DNA from: Deltaproteobacteria bacterium
Lineage (GTDB): Bacteria; Myxococcota_A; UBA9160; UBA4427
Assembly (NCBI GenBank): GCA_029261835.1
Contig: JAJDAO010000036.1
Coordinates: forward strand, 1 to 64,000
Direction: 5' to 3'
Length of the DNA: 64,000 bases
A program made the position numbers and the translations under genes. This document shows positions 1 through 9,115 of the stretch, piece by piece. The notes under the pieces are model-generated. The model was not told where the DNA came from and searched no databases. It saw only the letters and a list, made by a program, of their open reading frames with translations. Position 1 is the stretch's first letter. Every line of letters starts with the position of its first letter.

Positions 1-30
1 CCCGGCGCCGCACCCCGGCCAGGCAACGCG

Positions 31-160
31 GCGAGGATACGCGGCGAGGAGACGCGGCGAGGATACGCGGCGAGGATTCGCGGCGAGGATACGCGGCGAG
101 GATACGCGGCGAGGATACGCGGCGAGGATACGCGGCGAGGATACGCGGCGAGGATACGCA
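31..160. repeat. 13-bp tandem repeat array, ten copies
   Basis: Ten head-to-tail copies of the unit gcgaggatacgcg. Copies 2 and 4 carry single changes (gagac, gattc) and the last copy ends in gca. A decayed half unit follows at about 161-180. The array lies just past the 3' end of the minus-strand regulator gene at 205-3309. Thirteen is not a multiple of three and no gene covers the array, so it looks like a non-coding minisatellite prone to slippage. No function can be read from the sequence. Confidence 0.9.
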
Positions 161-204
161 TGCTACGCGGCGAAGATAGGCGTGCGTTGCGTTGCGGTGC
201 GGGA

Positions 205-3200
205 TTAGTGGGGCAGCCGGTCCGTCAGATCCAAGGCACGCCGCCGAAGTTCCGTGAGGCCGCGCTCCTCGGCGGTCGCGATGCAGGGACGCAGGATCTC
301 CCCGGCGCGCTCCGCGTTCTCGCCGCCCCGGGCCTCGAGCATCGTCGCCCAGTCCAGGCGTGTGTGGGCGGCCCAGAGGTATGCGTGGATGCCGTCGTTG
401 GCGACGAGGGCATCGGCGAAGTGGGCATCCGCCGCGTCCCACTCGCCGAGTACGGCGGCGAGTTTGCCGAGGAAGCGCGAGATGGACCCGAGCTGGACCG
501 TGCCGAGGAAGAGCACCGCGAACTGGTCGGCATAGGGGGCTAGCACGTCGTAGAGCGCGCGGGCACAGTCCTGGTCGCGCGCGGACGCGCAGACCTCGGC
601 CAGCACCGACACGCCATAGAGGAACGTGAAGTCCCGCGGCAGGTGGGCGAGGCCTTCTCCCACGAGCTTTCGAAGCTCCGACGCCGCGAGCTCGGGGGCT
701 GAACCCTCGGCGTTCATGAACATGCGGAGCGCATGGAACGGGAGGTACCTGTCCGCCCGTTCGGTCAGGCGCAGGTGGGCTATCTCGGCGAGCCGGCCCT
801 GCTCGCGGCGCAGCCAGAAGAGCTGCGTTGCGAAGGCGTTGATGATGAGCGGAGTCGGGTCGTCGCGTCGGTTCGCGAAGGCCTCGACGATCATCCGATC
901 GGCGGACTCGAGTCGCCCCTCGGACAGCGCCCTCGCTCCGCGCACGGTCAGGTCGTACCAGCGTGCCGACCAGATGCGCCCGCGGTCCGCGGCCTCGTTG
1001 TAGTCGGCCAGCTCTCGGTCGGCCGCCTCCATCTCGCCGAGTTCGAGCATTGTGAGCAGACGCCAGCGGTGACCGAAGAGCCCGAGCTCCGTCATTCCCG
1101 CCTCGGCCGCGCACTCGCGCAGGTCGTCGGCCTCGCGCAGTCGCGCATGAGCGTGATCGGGCCCAGAGCGCAGCATGCAGCGCAGGTTCAGCGTCTCGCA
1201 GATGACCGCCGGCTGACCGCTCTTGCGGGCCAGCGCGACCGCTTGTTCGCTCAACGAGAGGCCCCGCTCCCAGCTCGGGCTGCCCAGCATCTGGAAGGCG
1301 AGATACGCCATGGTCCGGGCTCGAAGAATGTCGCCAGCCTCGTCGTGAAGCTCCTCGAGCGCGCCGAGCGCCTTCTCGAGTAACTCGATCAGCTCTGCGT
1401 CACCGGGCCCCGAGAGCATTGCGCCGGCGGCCGCCTCCAGGACGGCACGGGCGAGCTGCATCGGGTCGCCGATCGATTGCGCGATCTCGACGGCCTGCAC
1501 CAATGAGTCGCGCCCGCGTGGATCGGTATTGCGCACACCGAGCCGCGCCGCACCCAGTGAGATCAGCAGCTCGCAGCGGCGCGCATCGTCGGGCGCGGCC
1601 GCGCGCTCGAGGGCATCGAGCGCGATGCCGTAGTGCCTCGCCGCCTCTTCGTCGCCATGCAGCGCCGCGGCCTCTTCGGCGGCGCGCTCCGCGTAGTCGA
1701 TCGCCTTGGCGGTGGCGCCGTTCCGGCCGGCGCGCAGGAAGTGGTGGGCGAGCCCGGCTGCGGATGCCTCCGAGACCCCGGGACTGACAGCCTCGAGGGC
1801 ATCGCCCGCGAGGCTGTGGAAGCGCTTGCGCTCTTCGGCGGCAAGCGCGTTGTAGACCGTCTCGTGCAACAGACCGTGGGTGAAGCGGTAGTGGTCCGGC
1901 GCCTGTACCTGCTCGGCGAGGAAGCCCGCCGTGCAGGCTTCGGCGATCGCCGCGCTCAGCGCCGCGGGCTCGATCTCGACGATGCGGGCAAGCACATCGA
2001 GCGGCAACTGGCGGCCGAGCACCGATGCGGCACTGAGCACGCGCTGGCAGGCGGTGCTGCGGCGGTGGACGCGCCCGAGGATCACGTCGCGCACACCCGG
2101 TGGCACCGCGGAGGCCCAGTCCTGTATCGCGGCGCAGCCGACATCCGCCCCCCCGCTCTCCATCAGGCTCACGATCTCCTTGATGAAGAAGGGATTGCCC
2201 TCGCTGCGAGTTAGGATCGTATCGACGACCTCGGGCGCGGGGACCTCGCCGGTCAGTTGCTCGATCAGCCGACCGGTTTCCTCACGTGTCATGCCTTCGA
2301 TCGCCATCCGCTCACCGGGGAACTGGTGGGCCAGCTCGGCCAGTGTCTCCTCGAGCACCGAGCCGCCATCGGGCTCGTTCGGGCGGAGGGAGGCGACCAC
2401 CAGCACGCGCTGGTGTCGTACCTCGCGGGCCAGGTAGCCCAGCAGGCGCAGGGATCCATCGTCGGCCGATTGGATGTCGTCGAGCAACAGCAGCATCGGA
2501 CTCCTCTTCGAGAGGTTGCCGAGATAGGTGGCAATGCTCTCGAAGAGACGGAAGCGCGAGGTGCCCGACTGCAGCCGCGGTGGCTCGGGCAGATCGGGGC
2601 GAAGCTCGTGGATCGCCGGCACCAGCGCGACGAGATCTGCGGCGCCGGCGCCCAGGTCCATCAACGCCTCCGCCGGATCCAACCCGGCGATCGCCTGGCG
2701 GAGAATCTGCGCCCACGGAGCGTACGGCGGGGTGCCCTCGCTCCCGTGGCACCAGGCCGGCAGGACCCGGCCGGACCGGACTGTAGGGCGGGTCATCAGC
2801 TCGTCGAGCAATCGCGTCTTGCCGATCCCGGACTCGCCGGTCACGATCACGACACGACCCCGGCCGGCCCCGGCCGCTGCGAATGCCGCATCGAGGCGCG
2901 CAAGTGGGCGGTCTCTGCCGACGAATGCGTCGGCGGCCCACGCGTCCTCGCCGCCCTGGCCCGCGGCTGTCTGCGCGGCGGGTCCGGTGCCGCCGTCTTC
3001 GCTCACCGCGGCGACGAAGCGGTATCCCCGGCGTGCGACCGTCTTGATCGCCCAGCCGCGCGAGGCTGTGTCGCCCAGCACGCTTCGGGCCGCATGAATG
3101 GCCGTCGTCAGCACGCCCTCGCTCACGGCGGCATCGCCCCACAACTCGTCGAGCAGCTCCTGTCGCGTGACGACCCGCTCCCGTGAGCGGACGAGTCGAA

Positions 3201-3309
3201 CGATCAGGTCGAGGACCTTCGGCTGCACGTCGAGCACGTCGCCCGCCCGCCGCAGCTCACGCCGGTCGGCGTCGACCTCGTACATATCGAATCGGTAAAC
3301 CTGGCTCAT
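205..3309 (-). CDS. Winged-helix (OmpR/CadC-type) regulator fused to AAA ATPase and helical repeats
   Basis: A 1034-residue predicted cytoplasmic signalling regulator. Residues 1-103 form an OmpR/PhoB-type winged helix ending in the typical hairpin (TVARRGYRFVA). A P-loop ATPase follows, with Walker A GESGIGKT at about 158-165 and Walker B LLLLDD at about 273-278. The C-terminal half (about 500-1034) is alanine- and leucine-rich helical repeat sequence resembling the TPR-like region of MalT/AfsR-type STAND regulators and of the adenylyl-cyclase-associated ATPases. In that class, ligand binding through the helical repeats controls ATP-dependent assembly on DNA; this is family knowledge. It is a single gene with no operon partner. 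The ligand and target genes are unknown. The start is ATG 3309, directly before the winged helix. Confidence 0.85.
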   Translation of the reverse strand: MSQVYRFDMYEVDADRRELRRAGDVLDVQPKVLDLIVRLVRSRERVVTRQELLDELWGDAAVSEGVLTTAIHAARSVLGDTASRGWAIKTVARRGYRFVAAVSEDGGTGPAAQTAAGQGGEDAWAADAFVGRDRPLARLDAAFAAAGAGRGRVVIVTGESGIGKTRLLDELMTRPTVRSGRVLPAWCHGSEGTPPYAPWAQILRQAIAGLDPAEALMDLGAGAADLVALVPAIHELRPDLPEPPRLQSGTSRFRLFESIATYLGNLSKRSPMLLLLDDIQSADDGSLRLLGYLAREVRHQRVLVVASLRPNEPDGGSVLEETLAELAHQFPGERMAIEGMTREETGRLIEQLTGEVPAPEVVDTILTRSEGNPFFIKEIVSLMESGGADVGCAAIQDWASAVPPGVRDVILGRVHRRSTACQRVLSAASVLGRQLPLDVLARIVEIEPAALSAAIAEACTAGFLAEQVQAPDHYRFTHGLLHETVYNALAAEERKRFHSLAGDALEAVSPGVSEASAAGLAHHFLRAGRNGATAKAIDYAERAAEEAAALHGDEEAARHYGIALDALERAAAPDDARRCELLISLGAARLGVRNTDPRGRDSLVQAVEIAQSIGDPMQLARAVLEAAAGAMLSGPGDAELIELLEKALGALEELHDEAGDILRARTMAYLAFQMLGSPSWERGLSLSEQAVALARKSGQPAVICETLNLRCMLRSGPDHAHARLREADDLRECAAEAGMTELGLFGHRWRLLTMLELGEMEAADRELADYNEAADRGRIWSARWYDLTVRGARALSEGRLESADRMIVEAFANRRDDPTPLIINAFATQLFWLRREQGRLAEIAHLRLTERADRYLPFHALRMFMNAEGSAPELAASELRKLVGEGLAHLPRDFTFLYGVSVLAEVCASARDQDCARALYDVLAPYADQFAVLFLGTVQLGSISRFLGKLAAVLGEWDAADAHFADALVANDGIHAYLWAAHTRLDWATMLEARGGENAERAGEILRPCIATAEERGLTELRRRALDLTDRLPH

Positions 3310-3665
3310 CTCTGGTGTGAGCGAAGGCGCTCATCCGCGCTCGCGCGCGGACGCACCCCTTCAGACCACATCCCCCTCATCCAGGTCGATTGTACAGGCT
3401 GCATACGGCGGCGTGGGGCCAGAATTTCGGGTTGTGGCCGTGTTCCGGACATAATCCGCGTCTGTAGAGAGGATGGGCTCGCTTCTGGGGGGCGTCAGCT
3501 CGCCAGGCCGGGGCCCCAGAGTCCGTCGCGCTGGACCTCGGCCTCGACGCGCCTCGACCTCCCAGTGGATGCGCCAAGCCGCCGCCTCGCCGCCGCCGGG
3601 TTCTTCCTCTCCAAGTGAGAAGACCAGCAGCGGCATCGGAGCCAGATTCGGGATTGGGTCGATGT

Positions 3666-3741
3666 GGCATGGCGGAGATCGGCGGGTCAAGCAGGGCGGT
3701 GGTCTCGAGTGGTGCTTTCGATAGCGACTACTTGCAGAATC
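3666..3741. repeat. Degenerate dispersed repeat E, copy 1
   Basis: An ungapped alignment by eye with 39706-39781 gives 54 of 76 matching positions, including the blocks ggcatggc, agcagg and cttgcagaa. The sequence gcgcgagaaggcggcat just downstream (3767-3783) recurs exactly at 41856-41872, at the broken 5' end of a PEP-CTERM gene. The copy is probably a fossil of a mobile or repetitive element; the family was not recognised. Confidence 0.55.
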
Positions 3742-4143
3742 GCACTTGTCGACAGCTTCGCGAGTCGCGCGAGAAGGCGGCATGACCACCGTTTCGGTGC
3801 ATTGCCTTCGAGCATCGCGCGCGTTGGCGTGCGTGCGGAGCAGAGGCATACACTCTAGAGAGACAAACGCGGTATGAGCGTGGTGCGCGAGTCGCACCTC
3901 TCGCCAGGGAAGGGGGGTGAGGCACATGCACAGATCATTGAGCTGGGGCACGGCGGTCTGCTGGTGATTGCTGCAACACTTGACCAATTGGATGTCATCG
4001 ATTCAGCGGACAGGTTGATTGTGCTCTCTGATCGCCAAGCGTGCCATCCACCCTCCCCACGCACTTCGCCGACTGATCGTGTACCCTGACCGATCGCGGC
4101 GCGTCCGGCGTACAGGCGAAGGCTGATTCTCCTCCCAATCTTG

Positions 4144-4220
4144 GCGTATCATGAGTGGCAAAGGGGGACAGTGAAGGAGAAGGACCCCGGAAGTTCGGGG
4201 CGTATCGATGATGGGGACGC
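4144..4220. repeat. Degenerate dispersed repeat F, copy 1
   Basis: Similar, with small gaps, to 52691-52769. Shared blocks are atgagtggc, ggagaag, gttcggg/gtttcggga and gggacgc/aggacgc. It covers the in-frame extension upstream of the VKOR-DsbA gene, which supports starting that gene further downstream. Confidence 0.45.
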
Positions 4221-4296
4221 ACGGCCGAGTCACGAGCGACGCTCGAGGAGATGCACGCTGAAGAAGAAACGACGAACGCGACGCAAGAAGGATCGG

Positions 4297-5610
4297 GTGG
4301 AACCGAAACGACCGCGCCTTCGCACGCTCGACGGAGCCATCGTGTTGGCTCTGGTGCACGTCTTCTGGACACTGTTTCAGTGGAAGGAGCTGCTGGACGC
4401 GCGGAGCGGCGCGTCGGCCTACTGTCTGCTCGGGGGCGGAGACGCCTGTGAGACGGTGTTGAATTCCGCATTCGCGGTGGCGGTCGAGCGCTGGACCATC
4501 CTCCCGGTCGCGGGCTGGGGGGTCGCCTGGAGCCTGCTCGCGATGGCGCTCCCGCTCTGGACGCGGGTGCAGCGGGGCCGCGGAAAGCCGAGCGACGCCG
4601 TCTGGTCCGCCACCCTGCTGACCGCGGCGCTCGGAATCGCATCCGTCGTCGTCCTGGTCGCCGCATCCATCGCGACCGGCGCGCTCTGCACCAATTGCGC
4701 GCTCACCTACGTGCTCGTGGTCGCCTACGCGGCGGTGTGCGCCCGTGATCTGGAGCCACCCGCGGTGAAGCGTGTCATGCGGGGCGTGCCGATCGCCGGG
4801 GCCTCGGCACTCGCCGCGTTCCTGCTGCTTCTCTATCCCGCGATCCACACATCGCGGGCCGTCGGCGGGCGGAGCCCGATGCCGACCGGGCCCCTCGAGC
4901 TGCCACCGCAAGACAGTTCGCGTGCTCGGGATCTCGCGCGCCTGTTACAGGAGCTGCCGACGGCCCAGCGTCAGGATCTCAGCGACGCGTTGGCGCTGTA
5001 TGAGAGCGGTTCCGCAGTCCCGCTGCGGCCTGCCCGCTCGCTCATCGGAGCGTCCTATGCACCGGTGCGGATCACGGAGTTTTCGGACATCCTGTGCAGC
5101 CACTGTGCGGACCTTCACGCGACGTTGACGAGAATCCGCCGAACCCTTCCGGCGGGGTCCTTTTCGATCGATGCGCGCCAGTTCCCTCTGGACCGCGCCT
5201 GCAACCCGAACGTTACGACCATGACGGGGAAGCCCGTCCGCTGCACCGCGGCGAAGGCGCTGATCTGCAGCGAGGGAGAACCCTACTTCTTCGATTTCGC
5301 GGGGGCACTCTTCGCAAGCCAGCGCAGCCTCAGCGAAGAAAAGGTGTTCGCACTCGCGAAGCCCCACATCGCGCGCGAGCAGCTCGCCGCCTGCATCGCC
5401 GCGCCGGCGACACGGGCAAAGCTCGCGGACGACATCGCCTGGGCGATGGAAGCCCGTCTGCGGGGCACGCCCCTTGTGCTCGTGAACGGACGGAAGGGAT
5501 CGGCGTTCCCGCCGTTCCTGAGCGCGATCGTGCTGGCAGGGGGGGACCCCGACCAGGCGTTGTTCGCGCACCTGCCGGAGGCGCGGCGGCCAAGCCCGCA
5601 CGCGCATTGA
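4297..5610 (+). CDS. VKOR-DsbA fusion, disulfide-bond formation protein
   Basis: A predicted inner-membrane protein that combines both halves of the oxidative protein-folding system. The N-terminal part has several membrane segments of the vitamin K epoxide reductase family. It has loop cysteines in the YCLLGGGDAC region and the quinone-proximal CTNC at bases 4687-4698. After a further membrane segment comes a thioredoxin-fold (DsbA/DsbG-like) domain with active site CSHC at 5095-5106. In VKOR homologues the CxxC passes electrons from the thioredoxin partner to quinone; here the partner is in the same chain. I chose GTG 4297 because an aagaagga ribosome-binding site precedes it. Frames open to GTG 4171 or TTG 4141 would run through repeat F. 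A MATE exporter starts 3 bp after the stop. Confidence 0.85.
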   Translation: MEPKRPRLRTLDGAIVLALVHVFWTLFQWKELLDARSGASAYCLLGGGDACETVLNSAFAVAVERWTILPVAGWGVAWSLLAMALPLWTRVQRGRGKPSDAVWSATLLTAALGIASVVVLVAASIATGALCTNCALTYVLVVAYAAVCARDLEPPAVKRVMRGVPIAGASALAAFLLLLYPAIHTSRAVGGRSPMPTGPLELPPQDSSRARDLARLLQELPTAQRQDLSDALALYESGSAVPLRPARSLIGASYAPVRITEFSDILCSHCADLHATLTRIRRTLPAGSFSIDARQFPLDRACNPNVTTMTGKPVRCTAAKALICSEGEPYFFDFAGALFASQRSLSEEKVFALAKPHIAREQLAACIAAPATRAKLADDIAWAMEARLRGTPLVLVNGRKGSAFPPFLSAIVLAGGDPDQALFAHLPEARRPSPHAH

Positions 5611-5613
5611 ACG

Positions 5614-6981
5614 ATGCCAACGAGCGAGCGCGCGGAACGCGACTGGCCTGCGCGCCGACGCCGGATTCTCAAGCTGGCCCTGCCGATCATGGGCGGCATG
5701 ATGTCGCAGACGATTCTGAATCTCGTCGATACGGCGATGGTCGGTACGCTCGGCACAGCGCCCCTTGCCGCGGTCGGCCTGGCCAGCTTCGTCAACGTGC
5801 TTTGCGCGGCCTTTGTCATGGGCATGGCGGCGGGCGTACAGGCCACCGCCGCCCAATTTGTCGGGGCCGGACGCCAAGACGAGGCCGCAGTTCCACTCAA
5901 TGGAGGTCTACTGCTGGCGCTCGCCTTTGCTCTGCCCGCCTCGCTCTTCTTCGTCTATACCGCGCCAGGCTTCTTCCCAATTCTGGCGGGCGGGGAGGCG
6001 GTCGCCGAGGCCGGGGTTCCCTACCTGCAGGCGCGACTCGTTGGTATCGCCGCGATCGGGATGAATATGGCCTTCCGCGGCTATTGGAACGCGGTCGAGC
6101 GATCAGTTCTCTACCTGAGAACGATCGTCGTGATTCACATCGCCAACGTCATCCTGAACTGGATTCTCATCTTCGGAAACCTCGGAGTACCGGCGCTCGG
6201 CACACTCGGGGCGGGAATCGCGAGCACTGCCTCCCTATTCCTTGGCACCGCCTGCTATTTCTACCTTGGCATGCGCCACGCGCGAGCAAGCGGGTTTCTG
6301 CATGCCTTGCCGAATCGGCAGGCGCTCGCCAATCTCCTGCGAGTTTCTGCTCCGGCTGGCCTGCAACAGGTTCTCTTCTTCGTGGGTATGACGGCATTCT
6401 TCACGATGCTCGCACAGATGGACTCTGCTGCACTCGCCGGTGGCACGGTTCTCACCAACCTGATGCTCGCTTGGATCCTGCCGGCGAATGCCTTCGGACT
6501 GACCGCCGCATCATTGGCGGGACAGGCGGTTGGCGCCAAGGATCCCGACGACGCCAACGACTGGACCTGGCAAGTGGCGCGCATCGCCATGTCGACAGTG
6601 GCGATACTCGCGTTGCCGGCATTGATCCTGCCCGATCCGATCCTGGGAATCTTCCTGTACGAAGCACCCGCCATCGAGCTGGCGCGGGGACCACTGCAAC
6701 TGCTCGCCGCGTTCATCGCCATCGATGCTCTGGGTGGCGTGCTCCTCAACGCCCATCTAGGCGTTGGCGCGAGTAAACGCGTGCTGGTCGTATCCGGCGG
6801 CACGCAGTGGCTCGTGCTGATTCCCGCCGTCTACGTCGTCGGCCCGATGCTCGGTGGCTCCCTGTTCATGGTCTATTGTGTCTTCGCGATCTACCGAATG
6901 CTGATCGCAGCAGTGTTCGTCTGGAGTTGGCAACGGCGGGACTGGGTCGAGTCGACGAATCAGATGGGCGTTGGTGCATGA
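5614..6981 (+). CDS. MATE family multidrug/Na+ antiporter-type efflux protein
   Basis: 455 residues, the usual length for the MATE (NorM/DinF) family, with about twelve hydrophobic segments and the characteristic first helix (LPIMGGMMSQTILNLVDTAM). The repeat of that pattern in the second half is at about residues 240-270. MATE proteins export drugs or metabolites in exchange for H+ or Na+; this is family knowledge and the substrate cannot be inferred. It starts 3 bp after the VKOR-DsbA stop codon, so the two are probably co-transcribed. That pairing does not correspond to a pathway I know. Confidence 0.9.
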   Translation: MPTSERAERDWPARRRRILKLALPIMGGMMSQTILNLVDTAMVGTLGTAPLAAVGLASFVNVLCAAFVMGMAAGVQATAAQFVGAGRQDEAAVPLNGGLLLALAFALPASLFFVYTAPGFFPILAGGEAVAEAGVPYLQARLVGIAAIGMNMAFRGYWNAVERSVLYLRTIVVIHIANVILNWILIFGNLGVPALGTLGAGIASTASLFLGTACYFYLGMRHARASGFLHALPNRQALANLLRVSAPAGLQQVLFFVGMTAFFTMLAQMDSAALAGGTVLTNLMLAWILPANAFGLTAASLAGQAVGAKDPDDANDWTWQVARIAMSTVAILALPALILPDPILGIFLYEAPAIELARGPLQLLAAFIAIDALGGVLLNAHLGVGASKRVLVVSGGTQWLVLIPAVYVVGPMLGGSLFMVYCVFAIYRMLIAAVFVWSWQRRDWVESTNQMGVGA

Positions 6982-7033
6982 ATCCGGCCCCGCGCTTCGG
7001 CTCGCGACGACACCTCGGCTTCGTGCTCCCCGC

Positions 7034-8308
7034 TCAACTCTCCGGAGGAATATCGAAGCGCGCGCAGTACGCCTGGTAGCGCATGCGCTGGCTCGCCGCA
7101 GACAGACCGAACTGCTCGAGCGAATAGCTGTGGACGCGGTCGCCCGCACGGGGATGCCGGTCGAGATAGGCGCGCATGGCCTCTCGGGTCGAGTCGCTGA
7201 GCTCGAGCCCAAAGTAGCGATAGATCCCCTCCATGGAGCGGATGGGGTCTTTCATGAAGTCCGCGTATCGGAGGTCGAAGAAGTTCTGCTCCGGGAGTCG
7301 CTTCCTGGCTTCGAGAGCGACATCGAGCGCCTCGGGCCAGACGCCTCCGGCCACGTAGGCGCCGAGCTCCCGGGGATCCACTTCGTCGCTGAACATGATT
7401 CTCGAGTGTGCGTATAGGCTGCAGTTCGACGGCAGGGATTTCAGAGGGTCGCGGTGGGTCTGAATCACACAGGCATCGGGGAAGAGCTCGAGGATGTGCT
7501 CCAGCCCGAGAAGGTGTGCGGGGTCCTTGAGGAGCCAGCGCCCCGAGTCCTGCGAAGTCGGCGTGGGCCGACCCTGCCACTGCAGCAGGCGGAGCTGATC
7601 TCGATAGCGTCGATAGGCATCTCCCAGACCTCTCTTTCGCAACCACTCCAGATAGCCGGGCACATGGCATTGGAAGTCGAACTGGGGAGTCGAGAACATG
7701 GGCATGAAGAGCAGAACGCACTCTTCCGGGAGGTGCGCGCTCATGGGGTGGATCGACTGATAGTTGGGTGAGAAATAGTTGAATCCGCGAATGATGCCGC
7801 GTGCCCGCTGGAGCCTTCGATCCGGACCGCGCTTCGGTGGTACCGGATCGAGGCCCTCCCACATCAGCAGGGGGCGGTGGGCGGGATCTTGCGAGAGCAG
7901 GGCGAGAAGAATGGTGGTGCCCGTGCGCGGCAGTCCGACGACGAAGACCGGACGACGAATCTCCTGATCGCACACTTCTGGGTGTTGGTCCAGCTCCTTC
8001 AGGGTCCGGACCTGGGTCCGAATCAGACGGAGCGTGTCCTGCTGGGCGGCGATCCGACCGAGAAAGTTGAGCCGGGCGTCGCGCTCGAAGGAGGTGGTGA
8101 GGGCGCGCAGTCCGTCGCGAAACTCGAGGCGCTCCGCGGGGAAGTCGGGGTGTGGGCGCAGCGCTCGGTTCACGAGGTACTCCTCGTCGAGATTCACGAA
8201 TCTCTCGAGGGGGCGCCCGAGCTGGTTCGCCCAGCGGACCGGAGCGGGAGGGCCACTCTTCGGCCCCAGCCAGGTGGCGACGGCGTCACCGCGGAGACCG
8301 GTGGTCAT
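7034..8308 (-). CDS. Sulfotransferase family protein
   Basis: A 424-residue cytosolic enzyme predicted to transfer a sulfuryl group from PAPS to an alcohol or amine acceptor. The PAPS 5'-phosphosulfate loop GLPRTGTT is at about residues 125-132, preceded by the strand PVFVV. A 3'-phosphate-binding region with HRDPLKSLPS is at about 300. It belongs to the large sulfotransferase_3 class common in marine and soil bacteria. It is convergent with the MATE gene and stands alone, so the acceptor is unknown. The start at ATG 8308 fits the family length. Confidence 0.88.
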   Translation of the reverse strand: MTTGLRGDAVATWLGPKSGPPAPVRWANQLGRPLERFVNLDEEYLVNRALRPHPDFPAERLEFRDGLRALTTSFERDARLNFLGRIAAQQDTLRLIRTQVRTLKELDQHPEVCDQEIRRPVFVVGLPRTGTTILLALLSQDPAHRPLLMWEGLDPVPPKRGPDRRLQRARGIIRGFNYFSPNYQSIHPMSAHLPEECVLLFMPMFSTPQFDFQCHVPGYLEWLRKRGLGDAYRRYRDQLRLLQWQGRPTPTSQDSGRWLLKDPAHLLGLEHILELFPDACVIQTHRDPLKSLPSNCSLYAHSRIMFSDEVDPRELGAYVAGGVWPEALDVALEARKRLPEQNFFDLRYADFMKDPIRSMEGIYRYFGLELSDSTREAMRAYLDRHPRAGDRVHSYSLEQFGLSAASQRMRYQAYCARFDIPPES

Positions 8309-8577
8309 GCTCTCTCCTCACATCCAGGCGACGATCCCGCAGTCGATTCCTCGCAGCCAGCTAGACATTCGCTGAAGCCGGGCGTTCCAAGCTCGGCACG
8401 GACCTTCGGCGTGGCCCAACCATACTCCACAGGGAACCGAAGCGTGAGCTCTCGTGCCTCCTCGGGGATCGGACTTCCCCGGCGTTGTTGCACGGATTCT
8501 CCGCGGATCGGAGCCGCGCTGTCCGCGCGATGCGGGTCGAACTTCGCGACCCGCTCGCCGGGCGCTACGATTCCTCC

Positions 8578-9033
8578 ATGTTCGAGCGAACGGATCCCAA
8601 GACGTTGCTGAAGTGGCTGATCCTTGCTGCGGTCATCTATTTCCTGCTGCCGTTCGACCTGGTTCCGGACTTTCTCGGCATCCCGGGGCGCATCGACGAT
8701 GTTGTGGCGATGGTGCTGCTCGCCTGGTTCTACCGGAACCACGTCCGGCAGTACATCGCGACTGGGCTCGGGCACGGGGCGGCCGGTCGCCCAGCGGACG
8801 CGGACTCCGGGCGCGGCTCCCCCGCCGAGGCGAAGCACGCAAAGGCGTTCGACGCGTACGAGGTTCTCGGAGTTGCGCGCTCTGCGTCCAGCGATGCGAT
8901 TCAGGCTGCCTACCGGGCGCGGATGAAGGAGTACCATCCCGACAAGGTGGCTCATCTGGGCGAGGAGCTGCAGAAGCTGGCGCACGAGAAGTCCCAGGAG
9001 ATCCAGCGCGCCTATCGGCAGCTGCACGGATGA
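8578..9033 (+). CDS. DUF1232 (YkvA-like) membrane segment plus J-domain protein
   Basis: About 151 residues. The N-terminal half matches DUF1232, with a membrane segment (LIYFLLPFDLVPD-type pattern followed by GIPGRIDDV). The C-terminal half is a DnaJ J-domain with the HPD tripeptide (YHPDK) that stimulates Hsp70 ATPase. It probably recruits DnaK to the inner membrane; this is inference from the two domains. The Gly/Phe and zinc-finger parts of true DnaJ are absent. I chose ATG 8578 because the domain begins there; in-frame upstream starts at 8485 and 8530 exist but add unconserved sequence. A minus-strand frame covering the same bases is rejected. Confidence 0.82.
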   Translation: MFERTDPKTLLKWLILAAVIYFLLPFDLVPDFLGIPGRIDDVVAMVLLAWFYRNHVRQYIATGLGHGAAGRPADADSGRGSPAEAKHAKAFDAYEVLGVARSASSDAIQAAYRARMKEYHPDKVAHLGEELQKLAHEKSQEIQRAYRQLHG

Positions 9034-9115
9034 CTCGACGCATCCTTCGGCTCCGGCAACGATGTGCTCTGCCGGTGGGTCGTTTCGGTCGCCAGCCCAC
9101 TTGCTTGGCGGTGGC

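Larger units (their letters stand above)
3310..4296. other. Long intergenic region with repeat fragments
   Basis: About 990 bp between two divergent genes. Both strands contain open frames, but their translations have no domain, a composition unlike the neighbours, and no ribosome-binding site. Two segments here (3666-3741 and 4144-4220) resemble intergenic segments elsewhere in the window. Promoters for both flanking genes must lie here, but I cannot pick convincing -35/-10 boxes. Confidence 0.6.

Noticed and set aside
160..543. Plus-strand open frame opposite the regulator gene
   Set aside because: It is antisense to a large well-supported gene and has no domain or ribosome-binding site.
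3361..3987. 208-codon minus-strand frame in the intergenic region
   Set aside because: It contains pieces such as LTPLPWRE that are common in chance frames through repeats, lies over repeat E, and has no start signal.
8305..9027. 240-codon minus-strand frame over the DUF1232/J-domain gene
   Set aside because: The plus-strand frame encodes two known domains; the other has no family resemblance.
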